Part shown: piece after piece, positions 35,989-45,568 of the stretch | How positions within the stretch are numbered: the first letter of the stretch is position 1 | Layout of the letters: each line of letters begins with the position of its first letter | Assembly: GCF_005502935.1 (NCBI RefSeq) | Contig: NZ_SCMP01000013.1 | Location: 1-64,000, forward strand | Source of the DNA: Pseudomonas sp. 2FG | Lineage (GTDB): Bacteria; Pseudomonadota; Gammaproteobacteria; Pseudomonadales; Pseudomonadaceae | DNA: 64,000 bases | Direction: 5' to 3' | Position numbers and translations under genes: made by a program | The notes under the pieces: model-generated | The model's database searches: none | Seen by the model: only the letters and a program-made list of their open reading frames with translations | What the model was told of the DNA's origin: nothing

Positions 35989-38900
35989 CACGGATTCCTT
36001 TACCGTTCTTGCTCGGTATCTGGAAGTGCTCATGCAGGTGCTCGATATAGGCATGTGCCTTGGCGAGCGCCGCCGCGGATGGTTCCGTCAGCTCGCGAGC
36101 GATTTCCTGAACTTTGCAAACTTCCTGCAGGTGATTGAGTTCCTGGGTGGAGCTGGTGACGCTGTTGGTGTGGCGGCGGTGCTGGTTCAGCGATTTCTCG
36201 CAGAAATACACCTTGCCCTGTAAGAGCGCATGAAGATAGATCAGCCAGTCCCCGGCGACCCGATAGCCGAACAGGTCATCGCCTATGGCATTGAATGCCC
36301 GTTCGAGCGCGGTTCTGCGGAACAGCACGGCGCTGACATTGGGAATGGTGTTCTTGATGCTCAGGGCTTCGCCGATTTCCTCACGGCCATCGCGCACATA
36401 GTGGGTCAGCCAGTGTTCTGAAATATCCTTGGTGTAGTCGAGATAGTTCGGTGCCAGTACCTTGCCTCTGTCGTCGATCTGTTTGGATTGACTGTAGGCC
36501 AGCACCACGGATGGGTCATGGAAGGCCGGCGCTAGCTCATCGAGGAAGTCACTGTCGGCGAGATCGTCGGCTTCGGCGATCCACAGCAGGTCACCTTTGC
36601 TCAGGGCCAGACCCTTCTGCCATTGGCGGAAGACCGAGCCGGAATTGCTCTGGTTGACAATCAATTGGCCATCGCTACCGCTGCGCTCGAGATGTTTCTC
36701 GATGACTTCGACGCTGTTATCGCTGGAGGCGTCGTCCAGCACTATCAGCTCATAGATCGGCCAGTTCTGCCGGTAGATGCTTTTCAGGCGCTTGCCGATG
36801 TGCCGTTCGTAGTTGTAGTTGGGTACGACCACGGAGATGCGCGGAAAACCATTGAGGTGGTGCAGCAGGTCCAGGGCATATTGCTGAAGCGAACCGACGG
36901 AGCGGCTGGGCTGTTCTACCGGGTTGGCCAGCAACTCGCAGAGCTGCCGGGCGAAGTCCTGCACATCCAGGTAGCTTGCCAGGCGACCACCTTGTTCCTG
37001 GATGAAATCGCCAGCCCCCGAGGCGCCTTCGAAAGCCACCACGGGCACGCCGACTTCGGCGGACTCCAGTACCACGTTGGGGAAGGGGTCCTCGCGCGAG
37101 GGTAGGGCATAGGCCGCCGCCGCCGCGTAATAGGCGAGGGGTTCGCGGTCGAAGCCGGTAAACAGGACGCGATCCTCTAACCCCAGTTGCTGAATGCGCT
37201 GGGTGACGGATTTCTCCATCTGCTGCTCGGCATGGCCAACCCAAATGAACGCTGAATTGGGGCGCACTTTGAGGGTTTGTGCGGCAATTTCGACGAACAG
37301 GTCGGCGCCTTTACGCGAATCGGCATAGCCGATACTGAGAATGATCTGGCAGTCGGCGGGCAGCTTGTGCTTCTTGCATATCTTGCTGTGGGCTTCGGCG
37401 CGGCGCGTCTTGTAGGGGTTCTTGCGCAGCACGCCCTGGGGGCGGATGACAACCTTCTCCACGGCGACCGGGGTAATCTCGCAGTAGCGCTGGTGCACCA
37501 GGGATGCAGGGAAGACGATCTTGTCGGCATGCTGGGCAATGGCCTCGGCATTGACCTCTTGCTGCATCTCACGGATTACGCCGGGAAGCTCGTGGATCAG
37601 GCTGAGCACACGGAAACCCAAGGCTTTCAGTTGCGGCAGCACGCGCCCGCTAACTACGGTGCTGGTGATGGCATCCGCACAGCCCTCGGCCCTGAGGTTG
37701 GCAAGGAACGTCTGCACGGCCTGGCCTCCCACTTCCTTGGCATTGAGGGTGCGACCGACGTGGGCGAAATCGTCCAGTAGCTTGCCGCCATCTAGAGCCA
37801 GGATGACGACCCGTAAGCCATTGGCCTTGAGCTGTTTGGCGGTTTCCAGGATGAGGAACTGGGCGCCATGCGGGTGACAGTCGTGGGTCACCAGCAAAAT
37901 CGACTGGTCTTGGTTGGTGTCGGCAGGGCTGAGCGCGTCGCGGGTGGCTTGCAGGTAGGCATAGCCGTAATGAGCGTCGGGCTCCAGGTGGGCGCCTTCG
38001 GCCCATTCGTTCCAGGCGTTGACGAAGATCAACTGCTCATCAGGGTTGTCATGACGCTGCTCGGTGTCCTGAATGGCATTTTCCAGCCAGCGCCGATAGA
38101 GCGAAGGAGTGCTGTTGAGGAAGACGGTGCTGCGGTTCTTCCTGCGTGCGGTGTTGTCCCAGGCCGGGCAGACACTGCGGAACAGCTTGTAGTCGGGCTG
38201 CTGGTATTTCTCGCTGCGTTCGACGAATACTCGCCAATCGTAAACGGTGGCGCCGAAGTCTTCGTTCAGCGGGGTAACGCTGTTGGTGATGTTCGGCGGC
38301 GCGGAGTTGTTCGGCGGAAATTCGATGGCGGCGTCGAAGCCGTATTTGGCCGGGTCGACCGTCTCGAAGGACTGGGTGTAGGCCAGGTAGATTTCGCCGA
38401 TGCCGTTGGCCCGGCACCAGGTGCGCCAGCGTTCGGCGGTTTCCTTGGCCGAGGGCAGCAGGCTGGGACGGTAGACCAAAAGCAGCGGCTTGCCGTCGAT
38501 GCGAATGTAGCGGGCGTCGCGCATGTACTGGGCAACATGGGCGATAAAGGCCAGATCGTCTTCCGGTGAGTGTTGCTGGTCGATCAGGATTTCGCTGTCC
38601 AGGCCGTCCCAACGGCGACTCCAGTTTTCGTTGGCCCAGCACAGGCAGAACGGCAGATCCAGGCTGGCATCTTTCAGGTAGTTTTCAATCGGGGTTTCCA
38701 GCAGGCGCTTGCCGCCGAACCAATAAAAGTAGAAGCAGAAACCCTCGATACCATAGAGCTTGGCCAGTTCGGTCTGGCGTCGTTGCACGGCGGAGTCGAG
38801 CAGGCTGTAGTAGCCCAGTTCGGCCGGGACATGGGGCTGGTAGTGGCCGGCGAACTGCGGTTGGGCCGGCTGGACGTTGGTCCACTCGGTAAAGCCTTCA

Positions 38901-41134
38901 CCCCACCAGGCATTGTTCTCGGCGATGGGGTGGAACTGCGGCAGGTAGAAGCAGATCAATTTCACCGGTTTGCTCTTCAAGGGCGCGCCCTGGAGCAGGG
39001 GAATGTATTCGGCACTGGCCGACGCCTGTAGCTGGGTTGGCGCTGTGGCAATGGCGCTGCAGGCTGGCGGATTGTGGTTGATCGGGGCGGTGAAGTTCTG
39101 CCAGCTGCGGTAGGCCTGGGTCCAGCGGAAGACAGTGGGCAGCGATTTGAAGATCGTGTTTTTGAACCGTTGCTTAGCTTCGCTGGAGAAGGGCAACTGG
39201 TGCCAAGCCGCATGCGCGGTATTGGAGAAGGTGCGACGGATAAACCGGTAAGGCCTGGTCATCATGCTTCTGCGGAGGAAGCGCAGCGGTTTGGTCAGGA
39301 ACCAGGACTTGCTGCTGATAATCCGCGCCAGTTGGGCGTTGGTCTGCGCCAACTGCTGGCTGAGGTGCAGGACATTATGCTGTTCGGCCGCGTACTGGCC
39401 TTGTAGATGGCCTACCTGCTGCTGCAACTGGTCGCGGGTATCGTTCAGCTTTTCAACGCTCAATCGCGTGTCGTGTAGAGCTTTCCCGGTCTCGTCTTGT
39501 CGGGCGATCAGCCCGGTTTTTTCTTCCTGCAGGCGTTCTTGCTCTTGGCGTAAGTTTTCGAGTTGCGCCTGTGTGCCGGCGAGCTGCTGCTGAAGCTGTT
39601 GCGCGGTCTGGGCGCTTTGAGTATGCAGCTGTTTCACGTGCTGCAGGGTCTCGGTGAGCCTCGCGACTTCTTCTTGAGCGGCTTGTTGTGCAGCATTGAG
39701 CTGGTCGGTTAGATCGGCCTTTTCGCTCAGGCTGTACTCGTAGGCAGCGCTTACCTGCGCATGCTCCTGAGCAAGTTCGCTGAGGGTCTCGGTGAGCCTC
39801 GCGACTTCTTCTTGAGCGGCTTGTTGTGCGGCATTGAGCTGGTCGATTAGGTCGGCCTTTTCGCTCAAGCTGTGTTGGTAGGCAGCGCTTACCTGCGCGT
39901 GCTCCTGAGCAAGTTCGCTGAGGGCCTCGGTGAGCCTCGCGACTTCTTCTTGAGCGGCTTGTTGTGCGGCATTGAGCTGGTCGATTAGGTCGGCCTTTTC
40001 GCTCAAGCTGTGCTCGTAGGAGGCGCTTACCTGCGCATGTTCCTGAGCAAGTTTGCTCAGAGCCTGCTCTGCCGCGAGATGCTGGATTTGTAGCTGTTCG
40101 AGCTGGATACGCAGGCTGGTCAGCTCGTTGAACAGTTGCTCATGCGAGGCTGCCAGCGTTTGTTGGGCGTTGACTGCCTGATCTCTGGTATTGATTGCGA
40201 TCGCCAGTTGTTGCAAGGCGCTCTCGCGCTCGCGGGTGGCGGCGTCCCGGGCTTTTTCCAGTAGGTCCGAGTGCGCCAGCAGCGGGAGGAACTCCAGATA
40301 ACGCTGCTCGAAGGCTTGCCAGCGTTGTTCGAGGGCATTGCCGTTGGCGGGCAGGCTGTCCGCCGCCAACTGCTGGAGCAGTTGGTAGAGCTCGTGAATG
40401 AACGGCGAGACCTGCTGAGTATCGGTCAGGCGCTCGTGGGCTGCCACGTTATGCCGCAATGCCGGGGTCAGGAACTCTTCCGTGTATTCGCGCAGCGCTT
40501 GTGGGGCGCTCTGTGGGGGCGGCAGCTCGAGTGCTCGCGCAATTCGCGTCAATTGCTCTTCGGGCTCTTCAAGCATGGCGTCGTAGGTGACGAAGACGCG
40601 TTGCTGTTGATGGGTCCCGCGGAGTGCGCCGACCTGGTGTTTGGCCCACAGCATCAGGCCTTTAACCTGGGCAAAGTCGTCACGTTTGTGCAGCGACTGG
40701 GCTACGTCCAGCGGGTTGCGAATGGCGATGAGGTAACTGGCCTTCAGGTCGAGTTGGGCGAAGATGTTTTGCCAGAACGGCAGCAGTATCGCGACGCGTG
40801 GATCCTTGAAGGCGAATACGGTGTTGTCCGACAGCTTGCCTTGCAGGAGAGCGGTTGCGGTCTTGCGCTCCAGCGAGAACTCCGGGCGCAGCAAAACCTG
40901 GTCGTCCAGCTTGGCCAGGCGATGCCAGGCGGAGTCCAGCTTCTTTAAAAGGGCTTCGTTGAAGGCATTGATCTCGGCATCTTCCCAGAAGCCCTTCTCG
41001 TTGTTACCGGGAATGGCGCCGATCAGTTTGTCGCCGAGATCCAGGGAGAGCACCTGCAGCCCGCGGGTTATCGCGCTCGTACCGCTGCGGTGCATGCCAA
41101 GTACGACTACGATTCGCTTTGTCACTTCTGCCAT
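35966..41134 (-). CDS. 1722-residue fusion: sulfotransferase, coiled coil, WbsX-like, GT4, GT2
   Basis: Five parts are joined. Residues 1-250 are a sulfotransferase-like domain with VVLGMHRSGTSAI as the PAPS loop. Residues about 300-590 are heptad-rich coiled coil with three 46-residue repeats (about 357-495). A basic SWFLTKPLRFLRR linker lies near 606. A WbsX/GH99-like domain follows from about 722 (LICFYLPQFHPIAENN, CWANENWSRRWDG). A GT4 domain covers about 1077-1420 (IILSIGYADSRKGADLF, PNVVLESAEVGVPV). A GT2 domain covers about 1428-1722 (ISVVVPNYNYERHIG, WIAEADDLAD). It probably builds and sulfates repeat sugars on a coiled-coil scaffold. It starts three bases after wzt. Confidence 0.88.
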   Translation of the reverse strand: MAEVTKRIVVVLGMHRSGTSAITRGLQVLSLDLGDKLIGAIPGNNEKGFWEDAEINAFNEALLKKLDSAWHRLAKLDDQVLLRPEFSLERKTATALLQGKLSDNTVFAFKDPRVAILLPFWQNIFAQLDLKASYLIAIRNPLDVAQSLHKRDDFAQVKGLMLWAKHQVGALRGTHQQQRVFVTYDAMLEEPEEQLTRIARALELPPPQSAPQALREYTEEFLTPALRHNVAAHERLTDTQQVSPFIHELYQLLQQLAADSLPANGNALEQRWQAFEQRYLEFLPLLAHSDLLEKARDAATRERESALQQLAIAINTRDQAVNAQQTLAASHEQLFNELTSLRIQLEQLQIQHLAAEQALSKLAQEHAQVSASYEHSLSEKADLIDQLNAAQQAAQEEVARLTEALSELAQEHAQVSAAYQHSLSEKADLIDQLNAAQQAAQEEVARLTETLSELAQEHAQVSAAYEYSLSEKADLTDQLNAAQQAAQEEVARLTETLQHVKQLHTQSAQTAQQLQQQLAGTQAQLENLRQEQERLQEEKTGLIARQDETGKALHDTRLSVEKLNDTRDQLQQQVGHLQGQYAAEQHNVLHLSQQLAQTNAQLARIISSKSWFLTKPLRFLRRSMMTRPYRFIRRTFSNTAHAAWHQLPFSSEAKQRFKNTIFKSLPTVFRWTQAYRSWQNFTAPINHNPPACSAIATAPTQLQASASAEYIPLLQGAPLKSKPVKLICFYLPQFHPIAENNAWWGEGFTEWTNVQPAQPQFAGHYQPHVPAELGYYSLLDSAVQRRQTELAKLYGIEGFCFYFYWFGGKRLLETPIENYLKDASLDLPFCLCWANENWSRRWDGLDSEILIDQQHSPEDDLAFIAHVAQYMRDARYIRIDGKPLLLVYRPSLLPSAKETAERWRTWCRANGIGEIYLAYTQSFETVDPAKYGFDAAIEFPPNNSAPPNITNSVTPLNEDFGATVYDWRVFVERSEKYQQPDYKLFRSVCPAWDNTARRKNRSTVFLNSTPSLYRRWLENAIQDTEQRHDNPDEQLIFVNAWNEWAEGAHLEPDAHYGYAYLQATRDALSPADTNQDQSILLVTHDCHPHGAQFLILETAKQLKANGLRVVILALDGGKLLDDFAHVGRTLNAKEVGGQAVQTFLANLRAEGCADAITSTVVSGRVLPQLKALGFRVLSLIHELPGVIREMQQEVNAEAIAQHADKIVFPASLVHQRYCEITPVAVEKVVIRPQGVLRKNPYKTRRAEAHSKICKKHKLPADCQIILSIGYADSRKGADLFVEIAAQTLKVRPNSAFIWVGHAEQQMEKSVTQRIQQLGLEDRVLFTGFDREPLAYYAAAAAYALPSREDPFPNVVLESAEVGVPVVAFEGASGAGDFIQEQGGRLASYLDVQDFARQLCELLANPVEQPSRSVGSLQQYALDLLHHLNGFPRISVVVPNYNYERHIGKRLKSIYRQNWPIYELIVLDDASSDNSVEVIEKHLERSGSDGQLIVNQSNSGSVFRQWQKGLALSKGDLLWIAEADDLADSDFLDELAPAFHDPSVVLAYSQSKQIDDRGKVLAPNYLDYTKDISEHWLTHYVRDGREEIGEALSIKNTIPNVSAVLFRRTALERAFNAIGDDLFGYRVAGDWLIYLHALLQGKVYFCEKSLNQHRRHTNSVTSSTQELNHLQEVCKVQEIARELTEPSAAALAKAHAYIEHLHEHFQIPSKNGKGIRDGISQVI
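39650..40063 (-). repeat. Three 138-bp tandem repeats coding coiled coil
   Basis: The motif CTCGGTGAGCCTCGC recurs at 39650, 39788 and 39926, an exact 138-bp period, or 46 codons. Each unit encodes LSELAQEHAQVSA..., SEKADLIDQLNAAQQAAQ and EEVARLTE. The very high DNA identity suggests recent slippage or unequal crossing-over, so the coiled coil may vary in length between strains. Confidence 0.9.
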
Positions 41135-41137
41135 AAG

Positions 41138-42523
41138 TTACTCTTCCGTACTTGCAGCCATCGAGGCGATATCAAAATTGATCAGGGCGTTTGTCATGCG
41201 TCCCTCGTAGGCTTGGACGCGGAACATTACCGCGTCGAGAATGCGATGCAGGTAGATGCGCTCGGGGTGAGTCGCGGTTTCCCCTTGCAGACCCGCGTTG
41301 AAGAAGTAGGTGCCCGGGTTCATCAGCGCACGAAAACTAAAGCTGACCTCGTAGGTTTGCCCTGCTTTCACCTCGGGAAGGTACTTGTTGACCGCCGGAT
41401 AATTGGCTCCGCCGATTTCGAAACCACTGATGGTCTTTATTAACATGCCGAACTGTATGTTGCGCGCGTTCTCGATGAAGCGCACGGCATAGCAGTACTG
41501 GTACTCCTGCATGGCAACCAGGCTGTTGACCCGCTGCCCTTCGAGTGTCTCGATATGCGGGTCGGTGATGAGCGCACCGAGCTGTTCGTACTCGATCCGG
41601 CTCTGTGACACCAGGCCTTCGATGTAGTGTGGGCGTTCGGCTTTGACGGCTGGCGCGTTGAGCGCGGGGGCGCTTCCTGGCGGACTGATGTTCGAGTTGG
41701 CGGCGGGAGCTTGCGCGGCGTTGCGGATCTCCTGGAGCACATGGGCGCGGCGGGCCTCGGGGGCGAACAACAGCTTGTTGTAGAGGGCGATGGTTTCTTT
41801 GGGTGTGCCATCGAACAGCAGTTCGCCACTATCCAGCAGTAGGGCACGATCGCACAGTTCCACCACCAATGCGGCGGCGTGGGAGACGAATAGGATGGTG
41901 GTGCCCTTTTCGCGTAGCGCTTCGATGCGGGCGAAGCATTTGCGGCGAAACGCCTCGTCGCCAACCGCCAAGGCTTCATCCACGATCAGGATATCCGGTT
42001 CACGAGCCACCGAGACGGCGAAAGCCAGCCGCACCAACATGCCACTGGAGTAAGTCTTCACCGGCTGGTGGATGAACCTGCCGATATCGGCGAAGGCGAG
42101 GATGTCGGGCAGTATCTTTTCGATATGGCTGCGCGGCATGCCCAGAATCTGGCCATAGAGATAAACGTTCTCCAGCCCGGAAAACTGTGGGTTGAAGCCG
42201 GTGCCAAGTTCGAGCAGGGCGGCGACTTTACCTCGGGTTTCGCAATGGCCGGTGGTCGGGTTGAGGGTTCCGCAGATCAGTTGCAGCAGGGTGGACTTGC
42301 CCGAGCCATTGCGCCCGACGATGCCCACCGTTTCACCCCGGCGAATCTCGAAGGAGGCTCCGCGCAGTGCCCAGAACTCCCGATAGAACTGGCTCGGTTT
42401 GACCATGGCCAGGCGTTGCAGGCGTGGCACCAGAGATTGTTTAAGGCGATCCTGCGGGCGGCGATAGACTTGGTAGCACTTGCTTAGCTGGGTGACACGG
42501 ATGACGGGTTCTTCAGATGACAT
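41138..42523 (-). CDS. wzt: Polysaccharide ABC exporter, ATP-binding subunit
   Basis: The ATPase of a Wzm/Wzt transporter that moves finished lipid-linked polysaccharide across the inner membrane. GRNGSGKSTLLQLI is Walker A, YSSGMLVRLAFAV the signature loop and DILIVDEALAVGD Walker B. After about residue 290 comes a beta-rich C-terminal extension, like the Wzt carbohydrate-binding domain that recognises a terminal sugar modification. ATG 42523 is chosen because GAGGA lies 12 bases upstream; an ATG at 42535 has no spaced site. It overlaps wzm by 11 bases. Confidence 0.93.
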   Translation of the reverse strand: MSSEEPVIRVTQLSKCYQVYRRPQDRLKQSLVPRLQRLAMVKPSQFYREFWALRGASFEIRRGETVGIVGRNGSGKSTLLQLICGTLNPTTGHCETRGKVAALLELGTGFNPQFSGLENVYLYGQILGMPRSHIEKILPDILAFADIGRFIHQPVKTYSSGMLVRLAFAVSVAREPDILIVDEALAVGDEAFRRKCFARIEALREKGTTILFVSHAAALVVELCDRALLLDSGELLFDGTPKETIALYNKLLFAPEARRAHVLQEIRNAAQAPAANSNISPPGSAPALNAPAVKAERPHYIEGLVSQSRIEYEQLGALITDPHIETLEGQRVNSLVAMQEYQYCYAVRFIENARNIQFGMLIKTISGFEIGGANYPAVNKYLPEVKAGQTYEVSFSFRALMNPGTYFFNAGLQGETATHPERIYLHRILDAVMFRVQAYEGRMTNALINFDIASMAASTEE

Positions 42524-43328
42524 CAGCAAATCCATTCCTCAACTTCTGGAACCACGCATAACCCAGCCAAGCTACCAGCAAGCTCAATGCCAGGTAGATG
42601 GCCCACCCCTGAAAATCGGGCAGTTGTCCCTGCAAAATAACGTTGCGGCTTTGCTCAATAATGAAGGTGAGTGGGTTGGCCATGGCCAGCGGCTGAATGT
42701 TTTGCGGTAGCGCTGAGAGCGGGTAAAAAATCGGGGAGAGGAACAGCAGGGCGGTATTCAGGAAGCCGGTTATCTGGCCCAGGTCGCGCAGGAAAACGCT
42801 GGTAGCGGCCAGCATCCAGCTGATGCCCAGCGCTACCAACACCAGAGGCAGCACGACTAGCGGGAAGAGTAAGCAGGTTAGCGGTAGCTGCCCGTGAATG
42901 ATGAGCACGGCTGCCAGCAGCACCAGATAACTCACGAACAGCTGAGCCAGGGCCGAGCCGAGCGAGATCCAGGGGAGTGCATCGAGGGGGAACACGACCT
43001 TTTTGACGTAATTGGGGTTGCCCAGTATCAGTGACGGTGCACGGTTCACGCACTCTGCGAAGAAAGCATGCAGGATCATTCCGACGAACAAGGCGAATGC
43101 GAAGTCCAGATGGTTTTCACCACCCGGCCAGCGGGCCTTGAAGATCCCTGAGAAGACGAAGGTGTATATGCCAAGCAGGAGCAGCGGAGTTATCAGCGCC
43201 CACGCCAGGCCGAGAAAGGTGCCTTGATAGCGGGTAGCAATTTCGCGCGTGATCATTTGCCAGATCAGTGCGTGGTGAGCAACCGCACCGCGCAGCAGCG
43301 CGGCCGGAGAATAAGTATGCCGGACCAT
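42513..43328 (-). CDS. wzm: Polysaccharide ABC exporter, permease subunit
   Basis: The ABC-2 type membrane subunit partner of wzt, with about six hydrophobic segments. IATRYQGTFLGLAWALITPL and FLSPIFYPLSALPQNIQ are characteristic of Wzm/KpsM proteins. Initiation is uncertain: ATG 43328 (MVRHTYSPAALL) begins just before the conserved region and is used here; the frame is open to 43445. It is the first gene of the minus-strand locus, so the operon promoter should lie upstream of it, next to the divergent region at 43.4-44.2 kb. Confidence 0.9.
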   Translation of the reverse strand: MVRHTYSPAALLRGAVAHHALIWQMITREIATRYQGTFLGLAWALITPLLLLGIYTFVFSGIFKARWPGGENHLDFAFALFVGMILHAFFAECVNRAPSLILGNPNYVKKVVFPLDALPWISLGSALAQLFVSYLVLLAAVLIIHGQLPLTCLLFPLVVLPLVLVALGISWMLAATSVFLRDLGQITGFLNTALLFLSPIFYPLSALPQNIQPLAMANPLTFIIEQSRNVILQGQLPDFQGWAIYLALSLLVAWLGYAWFQKLRNGFADVI

Positions 43329-43739
43329 CAACTGTGACTTACTGCTTGCATCTGTTCTCACGCGGTGTGCTTTTTGTGATCGCCCAGCTTGAGCCATTCC
43401 CCGGCAATTTTCAAGGTAAGATGGCGGTGTAGACGCAAGCCGCAACAGCTTAAGCTCGTGCGCGAGGGGCGATGTTATTCCTGTTGGTGGGCGCGGGGGC
43501 TCTGCGCCGATTTCGTCTGAACGATTGTCGGTTCCTCGCTGTTGTGGGGGAATGCAGCACCGATACCATCTGTCGGCAATAACTCATAGTAAGCACTCGC
43601 CGAGCATCCAGGCCGCTGGAAACAACTGCAGGTTTAGTAGTGGCCAGGCAGTGGCAGTCCTACCGACTGTTTTGCCTTATGGCGCATACTTCGAGGCCGA
43701 GTTCATGGCGCGGCTAGGGATCTGGTCGATTGCCGCCCG
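43329..43739. other. Region between wzm and the transposase remnant
   Basis: About 400 bases with no supported gene beyond the alternative N-terminal codons of wzm. It must hold the promoter of the minus-strand polysaccharide locus. No JUMPstart-like element was recognised. Confidence 0.35.
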
Positions 43740-43962
43740 CCCCTGGCACGTACAAAAATCACAGCAAAAAAGCTTGCTCGATCGCATCAGGCGCAAGATC
43801 GAATACGCCAAGGCGCAGGTCCGTGCGAAGATCGAGCATCCGTTCCGGGTGGTCAATCGCCAGTTCGGCTACACCAAGGAGTGCTTTCGCGGCCTGGCGA
43901 AGAATGCCGTCCAGCTAACCACGCTGTTTGCGTTGTCGAGCCTGTGGATAGCGCGAATATAG
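43740..43962 (+). pseudogene. C-terminal remnant of an IS5-family transposase
   Basis: The reading ends with RAKIEHPFRVVNRQFGYTK, then RGLAKNAVQLTTLFALSSLW. This is the conserved C-terminal end of IS5-type transposases (usually VEHPFRVIKRQFG and GLAKN..QL..LFAL.NL). The preceding N-terminal and DDE parts are missing. It sits at the junction between the two polysaccharide loci, so insertion sequences probably took part in joining them. Confidence 0.85.
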
Positions 43963-44174
43963 TTACTGATTGCAGGAGAGGTGCGCTTGTAATGCAGGGA
44001 GTCTCCTTTGGGAAGTGCTCCTCAAGGGTGAGCGCATGAATGCGAAGGGAGAAAGTGAGCTGGCTGGATTGTTGATAAAATTTCTGTTTGTTGATGTAAT
44101 TGAGAGTGGCCTGGGCTAATTTAGGCCTTCTTATATTAATTGACGCATCTTGATCTCGCAGGAAATCGCAGATT

Positions 44175-45551
44175 TTGAAAGATACCCTGAAAGTGGATGG
44201 TCGTGATATTTCCAGGCCCGTGAAGAGTAGTGTTTTTGTTCGCTTGTTTCATGGGGGGAAGTGGGCGTTCATTTTTCGCTTCATGACCTCAATTATCGGA
44301 TTCTTGGTCAGTATGCTTTTGGCAAGAATCTTGTCGGTTTCGGATGTTGGGCAGTATTTCTTGGCGCTTAGTGCTGTGTCGATACTCTCTGTCGTGGCCT
44401 TGTGTGGCGTTAATTTTTCTGCTGTCAAGTTGGTGGCGGAGTCTGTTGAGTTGAAAATGCTGGAGCAGCTTAAGGGGGTTTTCTGGGGGTGTTCCGCGGT
44501 AGTTTTTTTGGCTTCTTGTTTGGTTTCTTTTTTGTTCTATGTTTCTTTGAATGGCCTAGAATTTAATTTTGGAGGGCTGAGTTATTTAAAGGGGGATATG
44601 GCTGCGCTAGTGGCTGTTTGGATGGCTTTGTTTTCAATTCAGATGTTTTTTGCCGAATTTTTTCGTGGGCTGCAGGATGTTTTTAGGGCGTCAATTTTCA
44701 GTGGGTTTTTGTCGGGATTGTTGACGCTTATGACCTTGTTTTTTTGCTGGGTAAATAATTATACGGGGTCGTTGAGGTCGGTTGTTATTGTAGTAATAAT
44801 TTCAAACTTACTGGCATGCATTATTCCTGGGTGTCAGCTTCTCAGTAAGTTTTGGTCTGTGGATTTTTATATTCCATGGAAGAAAATGTTTATCGTTTCA
44901 ATGCCGCTCTGGATTACAAATTTAATGCTGGTTGTTTTGCTTCAGGCGGATATTTGGATACTCAGTTTTTATGCGGATGGCTCTGCGGTTGCCTTGTATG
45001 GTGCGGCGTCTCGATTTACGCAGTTTTTAACCCTGCCGTTGATGGTTGTGAATATGGCGTTGATGCCAATAATAAGTGAGTTGTATGTGCGAGGGGATAT
45101 TTCCAGGTTGGAAAATGTCTTGCGCGCAACTGCCTCTATTGCATTTTTGCCTGCGCTTTTTGTTATTATCGCATTTTTATTTGTTGGTCGTGATGTGTTG
45201 GGTGTCGTGTATGGTTATGAATACTCGGATGCCTATTACGTCTTGTTGATTCTGAGTGCTGGGCAGTTGGTGAGTGTTGCATGTGGGTCTGCTGGCTATG
45301 CATTGATGATGACGAACAAGCAGCAGGCGATGATGTGGATCACTGCCTCCTGCGGCGCGCTTTCTGTAATGCTTAGCTTGGTGTTGGTTTCTAATTATAA
45401 CGCGCTCGGAGTTGCGACCGCTTCTGCGCTCGGTCTATCTCTCCAAGGTGTTCTCATGCTGATTTGGGTTAGAGGTGGGCTTGGAGTCTGGACTGCTCCA
45501 GTGGTCGGCCTGTTGCTTAGGCCTCATAAGATTTTAAGTTATTTCGATTAA
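44175..45551 (+). CDS. wzx: Wzx-like O-unit flippase
   Basis: A 458-residue protein with about 12 hydrophobic segments, of the MATE/PST flippase type. It would flip undecaprenyl-linked oligosaccharide to the periplasm. The N-terminal segment KWAFIFRFMTSIIGFLVSML and the following LARILSVSDVGQYF fit the Wzx N-terminal repeat. It starts with TTG at 44175 after AGGAAAT. It is strikingly AT-rich and T-rich in its third codon positions compared with the flanking loci. It leads the plus-strand Wzx/Wzy locus. Confidence 0.85.
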   Translation: MKDTLKVDGRDISRPVKSSVFVRLFHGGKWAFIFRFMTSIIGFLVSMLLARILSVSDVGQYFLALSAVSILSVVALCGVNFSAVKLVAESVELKMLEQLKGVFWGCSAVVFLASCLVSFLFYVSLNGLEFNFGGLSYLKGDMAALVAVWMALFSIQMFFAEFFRGLQDVFRASIFSGFLSGLLTLMTLFFCWVNNYTGSLRSVVIVVIISNLLACIIPGCQLLSKFWSVDFYIPWKKMFIVSMPLWITNLMLVVLLQADIWILSFYADGSAVALYGAASRFTQFLTLPLMVVNMALMPIISELYVRGDISRLENVLRATASIAFLPALFVIIAFLFVGRDVLGVVYGYEYSDAYYVLLILSAGQLVSVACGSAGYALMMTNKQQAMMWITASCGALSVMLSLVLVSNYNALGVATASALGLSLQGVLMLIWVRGGLGVWTAPVVGLLLRPHKILSYFD

Positions 45552-45568
45552 TTTTAAAGGGATTGGTT

